64,000 bases of DNA from Cubamyces lactineus (GCA_022376465.1 JACDTU010000013.1:62001-126000); one strand, 5' to 3'. Positions 49,048 through 61,193 are shown, numbered from the stretch's first letter. Numbers and translations: made by a program. Notes: generated by a model not told the origin, from the letters alone.

Positions 49048-50875
49048 ATGGCCATGCAGATAGAAGGGCAAAATGATTCCTTCATGCAGTATGAGATGTC
49101 TGTCCTGCAAGGGGAATCCAACTTGCAAGGAACCCCTCACGCGCTTTCTGCCCAATCTTCTCGTGCAGCGCTTCATGCCAACGATCCTCAAGAAGGCACA
49201 ACTATACAGGAGCTGCCTCCTGTAGATCGTGGGTTCAAAGCATGGGCATTTTGCCTCTCAGGATTTGTTTTGGAAATGATGGTTTGGGGTTTCGGATTCA
49301 GGTCTGTGCTAGACTCTTCGCATTTTGAGCTCATACCCATGCTGACTGGTTCAATCTCCACAGTTACGGTATATTCCAAGGTGAGACACGGAAACGGCGC
49401 CGTGAAAATACAGATCGCACCAAGCGACATCTGACCCTGTAATGCCAGATTACTATACGTCACATCCGCCGTTCAATACAGCATCCGGCGTTGCGATCTC
49501 TGCGGTCGGCACGGTAGCGCTAGCTATCCAGTATGGAGAGGTTAGCACATTCTCGTCATACATACGAAAATCTGACACCAGCAATGGGATCTAGGTCATA
49601 TTCCTCTCATTTTTCTTCGGCCGATATCCCGATTTCCTAAGGATGGGGATGTGGCTAGGACTCCTGCTCTACTTCGCAGCATTGTTTTTCTCTAGCTTCG
49701 CAACAGAGGTGAGCCCTTGGCCTGCATGACTATGCCTTACAATGTTTCTGACCATGTGCGAAGGTATGGGAGTTGATCGTCTTGCAAGGCGTTGGAGTTG
49801 GGTTCGGCGGAGGCCTCTTGTACATGCCCGTGATCAAGCTCCTCCCCGAATGGTTTTCAGAGAGACGTGGGCTTGCGGGGGGCATTATCTTTGCCGGAAC
49901 TGGTGTAGGAGGTTGGTCTCTTTCGGACGTCAGCGTCATTCAGTATTCACTAACGCTCGATGTCCAGGCTTCGTATTCCCATTTATCCTAAACACTCTTC
50001 TCGACAAGGTCGGCTTGAGGTGGACCTTGAGGATATGGGCAATCGGCACGACTTTGTTCTCTGCCTTAGCTTTGTTCGGCATGCGGAGTCGATTCCCGGT
50101 CCACAAGTACACCGCAAACCAGAGACGGCCTCGCTTCATCCCTCCACACATCAACTTTGTCAAGAATCCACTGTTCTGGACATTCGTGCGTGATTCATGG
50201 CGTGTATTGTCACCTCGCATACACTGATTACAGTCTTCATTAGGCCATCACCAATCTCCTGCAGGGGCTGTCGTACTTCCCCGTGTCGTTATACATCGCT
50301 ACGTTCACCAAGAGTCTTTCAAGCCAACTCACGGCTACTGTCGTTCTGTCGCTCTTCAACTCGTCCGCCGTTGTCGGACAGATCATCCTCGGACATCTCA
50401 GCGATCGGTTCCCGTACCCAGTCATCATGGTCGTCAGTGCGCTTGGGAGCGCGCTCGCAGCGTTCTTCCTCTGGGGCTTTGCTAACGCGGCAATCTTCCT
50501 TTACTTCTTTGCAGTTATCTTCGGCGGTCTCGTAAGTACCTCACGTTCTAACGATCGACTCTGATATTCATCGTCATGATATAGAGCGGTGGTTTCTCGT
50601 CCACCTGGCCGCGTGGCGCTATGGAGTCCGCTGGAAGTCAGCCCGAGTACGCTGGAATGGCCTTTGCGGGGACCGCCTTCTTCAAAGGAATCTCGGCCGT
50701 CATCGGGCCGATCATATCTGGGTTGCTCCTGCAGGCGGGCAACGGTTCGTCCATGCACGGAGGCTTCGGTCGTTTCGGTTACGGGGCCGTCGAAATCTTC
50801 GTGGGCTCCTGCGCCCTTGCGAGTGGTGTTGGCAGCATGGCAGTCGCGTTCGCAAGGCAACGAGTCGTCTCTTGA
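49048..50875 (+). CDS. Major facilitator transporter, monocarboxylate-permease-like
   Basis: Plasma-membrane carrier of the MFS/MCT-like fungal group; the cargo is unknown. Multiple exons give about 470 residues. After a 60-residue hydrophilic N-terminus comes PPVDRGFKAWAFCLSGFVLE, the family entry motif (DRG-x-x-AW). Transmembrane segments follow: MMVWGFGFSYGIFQDYY, GVAISAVGTVALAIQYGEV, MGMWLGLLLYFAALFFSSFA, and VWELIVLQGVGVGFGGGLLY. The loop LPEWFSERRGLAGGIIFAGT is the conserved MCT-like signature. More segments follow up to GHLSDRFPYPVIMVVSALGS, AIFLYFFAVIFGG and MAFAGTAFFKGISAVIGPII. Exon 2 is only 17 nt (49364-49380). The adjacent divergent esterase could feed products to this carrier, but this is inference. 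Confidence 0.9.
49364..49380 (+). other. 17-nt micro-exon of the MFS gene
   Basis: Reads T TAC GGT ATA TTC CAA G between introns ending CACAG (49363) and starting GTGAGAC (49381). It completes the ...FSYGIFQDYY sequence of the first membrane segment. Confidence 0.8.
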
Positions 50876-51850
50876 CGAGGTGTGCATGTCAATGTCATAT
50901 CAGTTCTTCAGTAGTCGTGCTTTTGTAGGATGTTCTTAGGCTCGCTTTGCGATGTTGATATTGTCACTGAAATACTACGCGTACTTACACAATCGGCGGG
51001 CCACTTGAATGTAATGTGTTTGCTCACTTGAAGGTGATGCAGGAACGGTGCGTATGGTACCCGTAGGAAAGGACAGAGTTTGTAGAAGGGTTGAAGCGGA
51101 CTACATGCCAGACACAGAAGCCGAGGGAATAAGACTCGACGAAGCACTTTGTAGCACAACGCGGTGGTAGCTGCGGGAAATTGCTACAATACCAGTACTG
51201 TATCGTGCCCGGATACGGGATGGATTTCGAGAAAAAGTGAATTCCTCTGGATCCTCAATGACAATCCAACTTTGTATGCCACTGAACAGTGTGCCATCTA
51301 CCTCTAGATGCCCTGTAGAAAAATCAGCTCGAAAGGACAACATCTACAAGCAGATCTGGCGTTGTACCCAGATGCGGGATGGTCCGGTTTTGGGGCATTC
51401 TACTCTCTCACAACTTCTACACCTTGGTCTATTGCACCAAATTCTCATGTATGCTGCTCTTGCAGGTCCTGTGATTACTCTCTACGGTTGAATGCGAAAA
51501 ATGGGAGGGTCTGGATGACGAAACACGATGTATTGTAAGGTCGCTGGTCCATCACCGATTTCTCGCCTGTCTCTATTCTCCCCAGCCTCTCCTTTGTGCG
51601 TGGTTCTTTTTGTAGCCAATTCTTCCGATGTCTGGCTAGTGTCAGGCATAATATTTGAGGCATACTGAGCAGAGTCGAATTGTAGAAGCTGTTTATCCCG
51701 CTACCGGGTACGCGCGCGCGCCATCCCGGTCCAGGGTCCGATACGGTAGTATGTAATCCGCTATATAACTGTGATAGGCAGTATATTAAGGTTTATTCTG
51801 ATCAAACCATAAATGGTACTTAGATACAATTGTGAACCCCACAATTGTCG
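50876..51850. other. Intergenic, MFS 3' side / lipase promoter
   Basis: 975 bp. A TATATAA box at 51763-51769 precedes the lipase gene. A CG-dinucleotide repeat (GCGCGCGCG) lies at about 51712-51721. No gene is supported. Confidence 0.4.
51763..51769 (+). promoter_or_regulatory. TATA box of the Tgl2-like lipase gene
   Basis: TATATAA 82-88 bp before the ATG at 51851. It supports that ATG as the start rather than the in-frame ATG at 51951. Confidence 0.45.
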
Positions 51851-53858
51851 ATGACGCCCGCGCCGGCTCTTCTTGCCCCAAGCTGTTTGCCAGTGATTCC
51901 TGAACTCGTTCGACGTCGTGCTACATGTCTTCCTCGTCGCCCGCCGCGACATGCAGACCGTCTGGTTTCCTGTCCCTGTCGCTGCCCTCTTTCGGCGGAT
52001 CGTAAACGTGGTCTCTACGCTTTCTATCTCTCATCACTATCTACACCAGCCATCGGCAGACGCGGATTCTCCACGTACCCATGCATTTCAAGCCCTACGG
52101 TGGCCAGCTTGGCTGCGGGCTTCTCAGACCCCCTGGAACCTGACATTAGCAGATGGATCAGGCGCGGATATCAATCCGCAGGGAGACGACCTACAAGAAC
52201 CTACACGAAGGACGATATCCCCATCCCGACCGCGGCGAAATGACCAAATCCACCAACTCATCAGCCACCCTGCGTTGTATGACCCGGTGAGAAAGCCGCG
52301 GTATCCCATCGTCCTGTGTCATGGTATGTGACCAAGATCGCACTTTGGCAAGTTTAGCATACCGACGATAGACAGGTCTCTATGGGTTTGATGTTCGAGG
52401 CCCTTCCTCCTTCCCAATCTTGCAGCAACATTACTGGTCCAACGTCCTGAACGTCCTTCGCGGCAAGGTAGGTGCCGAAGTGCTTGTCACTGGAGTGCCA
52501 AGGTGAGCTTGTCATGCTCCTCTAGCCACACAGCGGCACAGTCTGACTATGATTTAGTACCGGTTCCATATCTTCGCGTGCGGAGAACCTCGACCGCTTC
52601 CTCCGTGACAAGGCTCCCGGTAGAGGGATCAACTTCCTTGCACACTCTATGGGAGGCCTTGACTGTCGGCACCTCATCAGCCACATCAAACCGACGGATT
52701 ATACACCGCTGTCCCTGACTACAATTGCTACTCCTCATCGCGGGAGTCCCTTCATGGATTGGTGCAGAGTAAGTGGTCGCGAAATCCGGTCGAAGTATAT
52801 CTACCTAACCGGTAGCTCAGCAATACATCGGTCTTGGCCGATACAAGACCGAATATCATGAGCAACGTAACTTCAAAGATGGGACGGACCGCCCCTCATC
52901 CGCTTCGCAGGAGTCAGTGTCGTCTGGCAGCAAACAAGTTGCTGGCGTCAAGTCCTTGCTCTCACTCGCCTCCCTTCCGTCCTCGTTCACTACACTCCTG
53001 CTTTCCCTCCTCGACTCACCCGCCTACGCAAACCTCACCTCCACCTACCTGAATACGATATTCAACCCGGCTACTCCAAACGATCCTTCTGTGAAGTACT
53101 TCAGTGTCGCCGGACGGATATCCAGCATGAGCATCTGGCATCCCCTATGGTTGCCCAAGATGGTGCTCGACGGTTTCGAGGAGAAAGAGCGCGCGCGCAT
53201 GCGCGAGTCGGGGCATCCTATCGCCGACATGGACTCGGAGTGGGGTAACGACGGCCTCGTCACCGTTCAGAGCGCACGGTGGGGCGAGTACCTCGGCGTC
53301 CTCGAAGGCTGCGACCATTGGGATCTTCGAGGTGCACGCGGATTTGACGTTGACCTGCCTTCAATACCAGGCCCGGACGGGTGGAACTTTGCCGATTGGG
53401 GCAAATTCGTGCGCGCGTGGAAGCGGGAAGAGAAGGAGGCCGCGAGGAGCGCAGGCGCCAAACTTAGCGAGCAGAAGCATGAGGAATCACTCGCCTCGGC
53501 TTCAGCAACGCAAGCCGACCGGTCCGACGGGAGGAGGGACACGCGGACTTCTCGCGAACGGGAGAGGGACAGTGCGAACGCGGATGAAGTGGTGAAGAGT
53601 TCGACCGACAAGCTTTCCGCCGTGTTCGACTGGATCGTCGAACAAGTTCCAGCCCCGCGTTCACTTGCCCCGCTCTCGGCGATTGCGGGAGGCTCTGGAC
53701 CCAGGGTTAGCCAGAGTGGTGAAGACCTTACCAAGGAGCGGGTGCGGGAACGAGATAGGCGGACAAAGCAAGCGGAAAGGAGCGACTTGGAGACTAAGGG
53801 GGACCTTGAACGGTTCTACGTTGCTCTGTGTAAGAAACTCTATGATGAGGGGCTATAA
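51851..53858 (+). CDS. tgl2: Tgl2-like triacylglycerol lipase (alpha/beta hydrolase)
   Basis: Hydrolyses acylglycerols; the yeast homologue Tgl2 is mitochondrial. The core is clear: KPRYPIVLCHGLYGFDVRGP, QQHYWSNVLNVLRGKVGAEV, VLVTGVPSTGSISSRAENLD, then INFLAHSMGGLDCRHLISHI with the nucleophile Ser (A-H-S-M-G). LTTIATPHRGSPFMDWC follows. The Asp is in WGNDGLVTVQSARWGEYLG and the His in LEGCDHWDLRG. A charged tail of about 130 residues rich in Glu/Arg/Ser ends RFYVALCKKLYDEGL. Introns interrupt after LCHG, VPS and CR. The 5' end is uncertain. The core frame first offers ATG 51951, but a 14-codon exon from ATG 51851 spliced over a 64-nt intron (GT 51893, AG 51956) joins it in phase and sits behind a TATA box. 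I favour 51851. Confidence 0.82.
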
Positions 53859-54687
53859 GCTCCCCGAGCAGCCTGTGAGTCGTATCGTTTGGTCGTGCTA
53901 TCATGTCCGTGCATGTATGTATGTATAATGGTCGCATATTATTGTAATGCACGTAATACTACTCTTCTCTGCCCTGAACCGTCATACTAGCGTCGAGGTA
54001 TAGATCCGTTGGCGCGGCCGCATGGTACGGTGCTAACGCGCGCCTAATGGCAACGCGTTCAGTTGCCGTTTACCTCCATCGATCGCGAAGAAACCTTCGC
54101 ACCATTCTGACATCCTCGGAACATCTTGTAGAGTTCGCTTAGCCTGGTAACAGGTATGTTCAAGCACCGTGCATGGGAATTCTCAAGGGCTTGACGCTGA
54201 GGCATGCAGCATGACACAACAGGAGGCGAACGGCTGAGGTCCCAGCCCTATCTCTACGCTTGCTCCTCGGGCGAAGACAGCGCGCATTGCGCGACATCTA
54301 GCCACAAGCCATCCGCTTCATGCCGATGTGAGTGATGTTCTTGTAATTGGTGGGATGTTTTATATAGGCATGTAGACATCACCGGGGCCTCCCTGCATGA
54401 TGGACTGACTATCGCAACCTCGTAAACTGCTATGGTCTAGTCAGACTTTTTCCGTCTTCCAAGCTGTACGCGTCCCCACGTCCGATGCGTGCAGAGCAGC
54501 ACGGCCCGGTCGTCGTCAGCCTTCACTGTAACGTTAATATACCTCGGGCGTCCATCACTTTGCACTGTCCTTGCTCACACGGCTTTCCCTGCGTCAGAGC
54601 CCTCTTTTTCCTTTGCCTTGCTACCACCACAGGCCCATCGAGCACCCGGCACTGAAGAGCTTTCGAGGTACTCACAGTCTTACGACT
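53859..54687. other. Intergenic, lipase 3' side / F-box paralog 1 promoter
   Basis: 829 bp; no gene, repeat or RNA recognised. Confidence 0.35.
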
Positions 54688-56519
54688 ATGGCGACCCAAG
54701 TAGCCCTTCATACCCACGATATTCTGCACGCCATCTTCGAGTACTTCAGTGTAGATCGCTGGCAGTACCGCTTTTCGATATACCGGCGCGATAATCCAGG
54801 GGAAGACGCACGGCGCCAAGCCCTCGCTCGCAGTGCTCGCGTTTGCAAGGCGTTTCGTGATGCTGCCCTTCCGATACTCTGGGGACGTCTCCATAATCTG
54901 GTCCCTTTCTTCCGTCTGCTCTCGACGTGTATTGTCATCAAAGAAAGTCCGATGGGTCCCAAAGACCGCAAGAAATGTATATATGTACGTCGATTGTCAT
55001 TCCTGCTGCAGGGGCGCGACGACCAACGTTTATTTTTGCGCTCTAGTCCCTCGCTGCAGGCCCAGTCCGACCAGGAGAACTACAACGGCTGCGAGCCTAT
55101 GGCGCCCTTATACATACCGTTGGAGGAAGCACCCAGGCCTCGTTCACTACGAAGGGCTTCTTTGACATTGTCGATGGTTCTTCGCTTGCCATCCTGAGCG
55201 CTCTGGTCGGGGACACACCGGAGGCAATCCTGCCAAACCTCCGCTCCTTGTCTTGGCCATTCTCGTCCACATCGGATCCTATGGCCCTCAGGGTGCTCTT
55301 GTCTCCATCTATAAAATCACTACACTTCGAAACCGGCTCTGAGAGGGTGAAATGGCAACCTCTGCTCGAACAGGTACTTCACGCATCACTCCGGGCTACA
55401 CCCCACCTAGATCATCTAACGATCAATTGCGCTGCCCACTTCTGCGATCTACGACTGTCCTCTTCGACCACTCTTCTTATATCCGAGCTGCGCTCGCTGC
55501 GTAGCTTGGTTCTCTTGTTCCCTACATACGAGGATTGGAACGCGATCAGCTCGGACGTCATGCTAGACGCGCTGTCTCTCCTTGCCCCGCTCACCACTCT
55601 CGAGCGTCTGGAGTTTCGACCTGGATACGTTATCGAGACTTCCAAAGCACCTTCCTGGAGCTCTACACGCCGGTCCTTATTCCCAAATCTGCAAGAATTG
55701 AAGCTGCATCGGGTCAACTGTCGACAAAGCCTCCACCACCTCTTCGAGATGTTGCAAACGGAAACGCTCCGCAGCTTCGAGGCCACGTTCGACTACGCCA
55801 ACGACACCGCCTGCCATAAGACGTTTGAGTCGCTCGCGCGCTGCTTCCCTGGATTACGAAGTCTGCGGTGCATCATGAAGTACATGTATGAAGAGCGGAA
55901 CCAATCATCCAGCAGCGCGCCGTCGTTGCGCGAGCTCATCTCACCCCTGCTCACTGTGCATTGTATGGAGGCAGTGATATTACCGGGTGAGATTCGTCCT
56001 CGGTGCACTGTAGGCGACACGGACCTCGACGCTATGTCCGCGGCTTGGCCTCGTCTTCGAATATTGGACCTTGGCGAGTACCCTTTCACACCTTCTCCTC
56101 GAGGGTTGAAGGGAATTGGCATCAACACACTCGCGCTATTCGCCACCAGGTGCCCCAACCTGGAGCGGCTCTCGTTGTCCAGCTTTGACATGCAGTCCCT
56201 CGATGCTCTTGTCGAGCCCCACGACGAACTCCCTTGCACGAAGCACGGGCTTCGTCACATCTCTTTCAGAGCGTTGCATGGCACCGAGGATGGCTGTATT
56301 CGTTGTGCGCATATCCTGGACCGGCTGTTCCCTCATCTCAGCGTCGTCGACACTCTGGTTGGTCTGATCAGACCTGGAAGGACGAGCACCATGGACCTCT
56401 ACGCACAGCCGAGGTGGAAAGGTAACCCTGACCATATCCTAAAGTACAGCTTGTTCTTGTCGATCCTGACGTACCAGGACACGAGATGGCATGATCCATG
56501 GGTCGACTATGGTTTATAG
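54688..56519 (+). CDS. F-box protein with LRR-like C-terminal array, paralog 1
   Basis: Likely substrate adaptor of an SCF ubiquitin ligase. Exons 54688-54984 and 55047-56519 give 589 residues. The F-box spans about residues 8-70: HDILHAIFEYFSVDRWQYRF, then ALARSARVCKAFRDAALPIL and WGRLHNLVPFFRLLS, the basidiomycete F-box-like pattern ending in the LW motif. The remainder is leucine-rich, with irregular LRR-type strands (LPNLRSLSWPFSS, SPSIKSLHFETG, LDHLTINCAA, LERLEFRPGYVIE, FPNLQELKLHRVN, WPRLRILDLGEYPF, CPNLERLSLSSFDM). The correct acceptor is at 55046 (CTCTAG), not the nearby CTGCAG; only this choice keeps the paralog alignment (ELQRLRAYGALIHTV). It is the first of three tandem copies; the alignment to the third is clear through both exons. 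Confidence 0.85.
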
Positions 56520-57026
56520 ATTCACTTCCCATATCCTTGTTGCGCTGCTTGTGAGCCATCCCCTGCTTCAGTACGTGGTACGTCGTGAAATGACTCTTTC
56601 CAATGAAAGAGGTTTCCGATGCGCGTGTCCAAGAAGCACCACGGGAAGAGCCATATGCGTATGCCAACACCTTTCACAACACCTCGTCGAGGCAACTCAA
56701 TCCGCCCCTCCACACAGCTTATTCGTGGCGCCTCACTCATGCCTGCGTAGCTGGTGGGAAGAGGCGATATCTGATGACAAGTGACATTACTGTGTGTAAT
56801 AAGCAACGCACCGCTCTAACCAGTGCGACAAATTGTATACGAAGTCCCCGGGCGTCCATCATACTCTGCAGCTCTGCGGTTCTACTCACACGATGGTGCG
56901 CAGTAGCCTGTTGTCATACTATTGGCGCTTGTCTAGGGGATCCCGGCATCCCTCATATCTCTCTCAGGCTCTTTTCCCTTCATAGATTGTTGACACTAAG
57001 TGCTGCTCACGCCGGGCTTTGCATCG
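56520..57026. other. Intergenic between F-box paralog 1 and the F-box pseudogene
   Basis: 507 bp, the duplicated unit's spacer. No gene recognised. Confidence 0.35.
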
Positions 57027-58247
57027 ATGGCCACTCACCAGACGCTATGCAATGAGGATATCCTCCACCGCATCTTTTCAAGGTTGAATGTAGACCAATT
57101 CGGCTATCGACGCAGCGACCCACAGCGCTCGGAGCGTGTACGCCGCTAGGTCCTGGCTCGAAGTGCTCGCGTTTGCAAAGCCTTCCGCGATAACGCCCTT
57201 CCCGTCCTCTGGGCACGTCTCCACAACCTCGCACCCTTCTTCCGTCTGCTTTCTACATGTACGGTCGTCAAGGAGACATACTTAGGACCAAGGGTCAGCA
57301 GGAAACGCGTACATGTGAGCTCGTCGTCTGGCAAACAGTACTAATAGAAGTTTGAGCTAACCTATGGCCTGCCGTTCTCTCGTGACTAGGCACTGAGTGA
57401 GGGCACAGTACCACAGGAAGAGATAGAACGTTTACGCTACTATGGTGTGTTCATACGCGTCGTTGAATGGAATCGCCACGCAACGCCCAACACGCCGGGA
57501 TATCATGATCACATCGAGGGATCCTCATTGAACCAGCTGCGCCTGCTGCTTGGCGACACGCGAAATACCCTCCTGCCAAACCTCATTAGCCTGTCGTGGA
57601 AGCTTACATTGACTCAGCACCCCGCCGCGCTATCTATCCTCATGTCGCCCACACTGAAGACCCTCCGGGTAGACATGGTCTACGAGAAAGGAGAGTGGCA
57701 GCCATTCCTCGAACAACTCCTCACCGCGTCGCTCCCCATTGCACCAGATCTAGGGTACCTATGCCTCAACTGCACTGCGTACTACTCCGAGCTGCGAGTA
57801 TCTCCGGATTTAACACGCCCCATCTCCAAGCTGCGTTCCCCGCGCAGCTTGGGTCTCTTGTTCCCGACACACAATATCTGGAACGAGATCCGCTCTGACA
57901 CCATGCTGGATGTATTGCGGCTGCTTGCACCTCTCGAGCACCTCGAGTATCTCGAGTTCCGTCCGGGATACATCGTCGAGGGCTCAACAACACCATCCTG
58001 GATCTCAGAAGAACGCGAACGCCTCTTCCCGAACTTGCAAGAGCTTAAGCTCCATCCAGTCGAATGCGCTCCGTCTGCTCGTCTTCTGTTTGAAGCGCTA
58101 CGGACGCCGAGCCTTTTACGTCTCGAGACGCAGTTTGGCTTTGGTGGCGCCATCGCGCTTCAGGAGACCTTTGGGACAGTCGCACGCTGCTTTCCCAACC
58201 TTCAAAGCGGATGCGACGGGAGCGGCTACGTTCCTTGGAGAGGCTGA
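57027..58247 (+). pseudogene. F-box paralog 2, broken copy
   Basis: Middle member of the tandem. It aligns closely with paralog 3: MATHQTLCNEDILHRIFSRL, then RRSDPQRSERVRR, then an in-frame TAG at 57147-57149 where paralog 3 has GAG (codon 41, Glu to stop), and then LARSARVCKAFRDNALPVLW. Exon 2 (from about 57392) reads on without frame loss: FIRVVEWNRHATPNTPGYHD, SLNQLRLLLGDTRNTLLPNL, LRSPRSLGLLFPTHNIWNEI, LEYLEFRPGYIVEGSTTPSW. It stops matching after CFPNLQS (about base 58208). There the last 230 or so residues of the family are missing and unrelated sequence follows to a stop at 58245-58247. Two lesions, a nonsense codon and a 3' truncation, make it a pseudogene, although the rest of its frame is intact, so decay is recent. 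Confidence 0.8.
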
Positions 58248-59402
58248 TCCCTATTTCCGAGTTCTAGGTTTGGTTAGCTTCGTTCTCCCAGTGTCTCTCG
58301 GTAACTCAGGACTCCCTACGAGCTCGGGACAGCTAAATGGGCTAGCATATCAAGTCGCGCGTGTAGTTCATACCTTTGAGCACAGTGATTTTTGCCGCGG
58401 TCAGGCCACAGTCAGACTTTTCAGGGACTCGTACTTGGATTCATCATTCAAGCTCAAGGCCTGTAATCTATTACTCGATTTGGTACGAAGACCAAGAACA
58501 AGCGCCCGTGGGTCTGCTGCAACATTCCGCGCGACTATAGCTATCTTCATCACTGCCCTCCCCCTCGTGAGTCGTTTGACGCGTTCTGGACTTCTGAATA
58601 TTGCGCTGAACGCCGCAGTTTAACTGGTGTCTGCCGCCAGACCGGGGAACCCCCTCCATGCAGTCAACCTGGACCGCCACGCTTCTATCGCGTCTTCAGC
58701 GTTTGTCCGCGACTGAGCACTGCCCTAATAGCCTAGCGGTGGTATCATATTTCCATGAACTACGCTGACTCGCTGTATGGTGTACGATGGATGTTGGAAC
58801 CCATCGTGGATGGTAAAGACTGTGTCTGTGTCTGCTCTATCCGTGAACGCTCAAAACGCTATGCCGCACAAACATCGAGCTATGGTCGTTGACGTGTCAC
58901 GTCATATGAATTCAAGGGCTGTGTTTTCTGACGACGCCTTCGCTATCTGCAGTAGTCGTTCAACCGCTCAATGTCGGATGCACCTCGAGCCCTCAAAGAC
59001 GTATAGCCTCGCGGTTTAATGGGGCGCTATGACATGATGCCCCCTGCTGTGGACGCCTCTCGCGTGCACTGCAGACTAGTCAATCCCTCCCTTGAATACC
59101 GTGGATATACTCGGATCTCCTGCCAAATCGGAGAGCCGGTTTTCCATCAGGTACTGTAGAGCATTCGGGCCCGGTTGTGACTGAATTATTCCTGGACTGC
59201 CATAGTCCTATCGTCTCTTCCAGCATTCACCATGCTGTGCGACTCTACCGATTCTGCTCACACACGGCCATGCGCAGCATTCTGGCTTCGTACTAATAAC
59301 TCAAGTCTAGGACGTCCCAGCTTACCCTCATCCGACCTCCTCCTGGACTACAGATCGTCGCTATCGTGACCGAGCGTCCCCCTTTCATTCGATCTCGCAC
59401 TG
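58209..59402. other. Unrelated sequence after the pseudogene break, then F-box paralog 3 promoter
   Basis: The sequence after the breakpoint shows no resemblance to the F-box family. A frame through 58209-58623 stays open (ATFLGEADPYFRVLGL..., ending in ...LLNIALNAAV) but has no domain I recognise. An inserted or rearranged segment is likely. Confidence 0.4.
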
Positions 59403-61193
59403 ATGGCGACTCACCAGGCTTTGAAGAATGGGGATATCCTCCATTGTATGTTCTCGAAGTTCAATACACACCAATTCGACTATCGACGCAACGACCTCCA
59501 GCACTCGGAGCGTGCGCGACGCGAGGCCCTGGCTCGAAGTGCCCGCGTTTGCAAAGCCTTCCGCGACGCCGCCCTTCCGATCCTATGGGCGCGCCTCCAC
59601 AACCTCACACCCTTCTTCCGACTGCTCTCTACGTGCATAGTCGTTCAGGAGACGTACTTGGGACCTAGAGTTAGCAAGAAATGTGTATACGTGAGCTCAT
59701 CGTCTTGCAAATCGTGATCTTGTCTGACCTGTCGGATATTCCCTTGTTACTAGGCCCTAGGTGAGGATTCGGTGCGACGGGAAGAAATAGAGCGACTACG
59801 GCACTATGGTGCGCTCATACGCGCCGTTGAATGGAACAATTACGCCACGTCCGACACACCGGGACACCATGACTACATCGAGGGTTCCTCACTCAAGCAG
59901 CTGCGCCTTCTGGTCGGCGACGTACCATCGGATCCCCTCCTACCAAATCTTGATACCCTGTCGTGGAAGCTCACATTGATCAAGGACCCCGCCTCCCTAT
60001 CCATCCTCATGTCGCCGGCGCTGAAGACCCTCCAGATAGACTCGGTCTATGACAAGGGGGAGTGGCAGCCTCTTATCGAGCAGCTCCTGCCCGCGTCGCT
60101 CCCCATTTCCCCGAACCTAGAGCACCTACGCCTCAACTGCACTGCGTACTACTCCGAGCTGCGCCTGTCCCCCGAGGCCACACGTCCCATCTCCGAGTTG
60201 CGTTCCCTGCGCAGTCTGACTCTCTTGTTCCCTACACACGAGACATGGAACGAGATCCGCTTGGACGCCGTACTGGATGCACTGCAGCTGCTTGCGCCTC
60301 TCACACGTCTCGAGCGCCTTGAGTTCCGTCCTGGGCACATCGTCGCGGGCTCAACGGCACCGGCGTTGAGCTCACGAGGCGACCCGCTCTTCCCGAACCT
60401 GCAGCAGCTTAAGTTCCATCAAATCAGCTGTGGACCCTCCAGTCATGCCCTGATCGAAGCACTGCGGACGCCTAGCCTGCGACGGCTCGAGGCGTCCTCT
60501 GAATACCGCAACAACGCCGCGCTGAAGGACATGTTTGCGGCAGTGGCCCGCTGCTTTCCCAACCTTCAGAGCATCTACAGTATGATTAGTCAAGACGACG
60601 AAGCCGACAGGTCAGAATACGACCGGCAGAGCCCGCTCGAAGAGATCATCTCCCCTCTGCTGAGCGTGCGTTCGATGGAGATGCTGGCCATCCTGGGCGA
60701 AATACGGCCTCGCCACACTGTCGGGGATGCCGACCTGGAGGCCATCTCCGCCGCTTGGCCCCGTCTCCAAGTGCTAGACCTGGCCGGCTTTCCTCCCCCG
60801 TCGACTCCGGATGGGCAACGTTTGTACATCGGGATGTCCCCCTTGGCGTCCCTCGCGACCAGGTGCCCCGGCCTGCAGCGTCTCGTGCTGGCCAGCCTCG
60901 ACATGATGTCGCTCAGCACCTCTCGCGCACTCGAGGACGAATATCCCCGCACGGACAACCAACTGCGCTCCCTCACCTTCCGGGAGGTGCATGGGACGGA
61001 GGCGGACTGCGTGCGCTGCGGACGCGCGCTGGATCGGCTGTTCCCGCACTTGAACGTCGTGAAAGAACTCGTCGACGGCACCCTACCGGGAGGCCTCAAC
61101 ACGACGCAGGCGTATGCACAGGTGCACAGTCCTCATTCGCTTCGGTACAAGCTGTTCTCGACTATCAAGGCGTACCAGGACGCGAGAAACTAG
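59403..61193 (+). CDS. F-box protein with LRR-like C-terminal array, paralog 3
   Basis: Intact third copy: exons 59403-59690 and 59754-61193 give 575 residues. The F-box starts MATHQALKNGDILHCMFSKF and continues ARREALARSARVCKAFRDAA, then LPILWARLHNLTPFFRLLS. The leucine-rich part includes SLKQLRLLVGD, LPNLDTLSWKLTLIKDPASL, SPALKTLQIDSVYDKGEWQP, ISELRSLRSLTLLFPTHETW, LTRLERLEFRPGHIVAG, FPNLQQLKFHQISCGPSSHA, WPRLQVLDLAGFPP and CPGLQRLVLASLDMMSLST. The ending RLFPHLNVVKELVDGT matches paralog 1. The single intron has GTGAGC/CTAG ends at the same place as in paralog 1. It is presumably an SCF adaptor; target unknown. Confidence 0.87.

Noticed and set aside
48671..49063. 130-codon plus-strand open frame before the MFS gene
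   Set aside because: No domain, overlaps the MFS start in another frame, and lies in a divergent promoter region.
58725..58760. tRNA-like A-box sequence (TAGCGGTGGTATC)
   Set aside because: No B-box at the right distance and no closing stem found.
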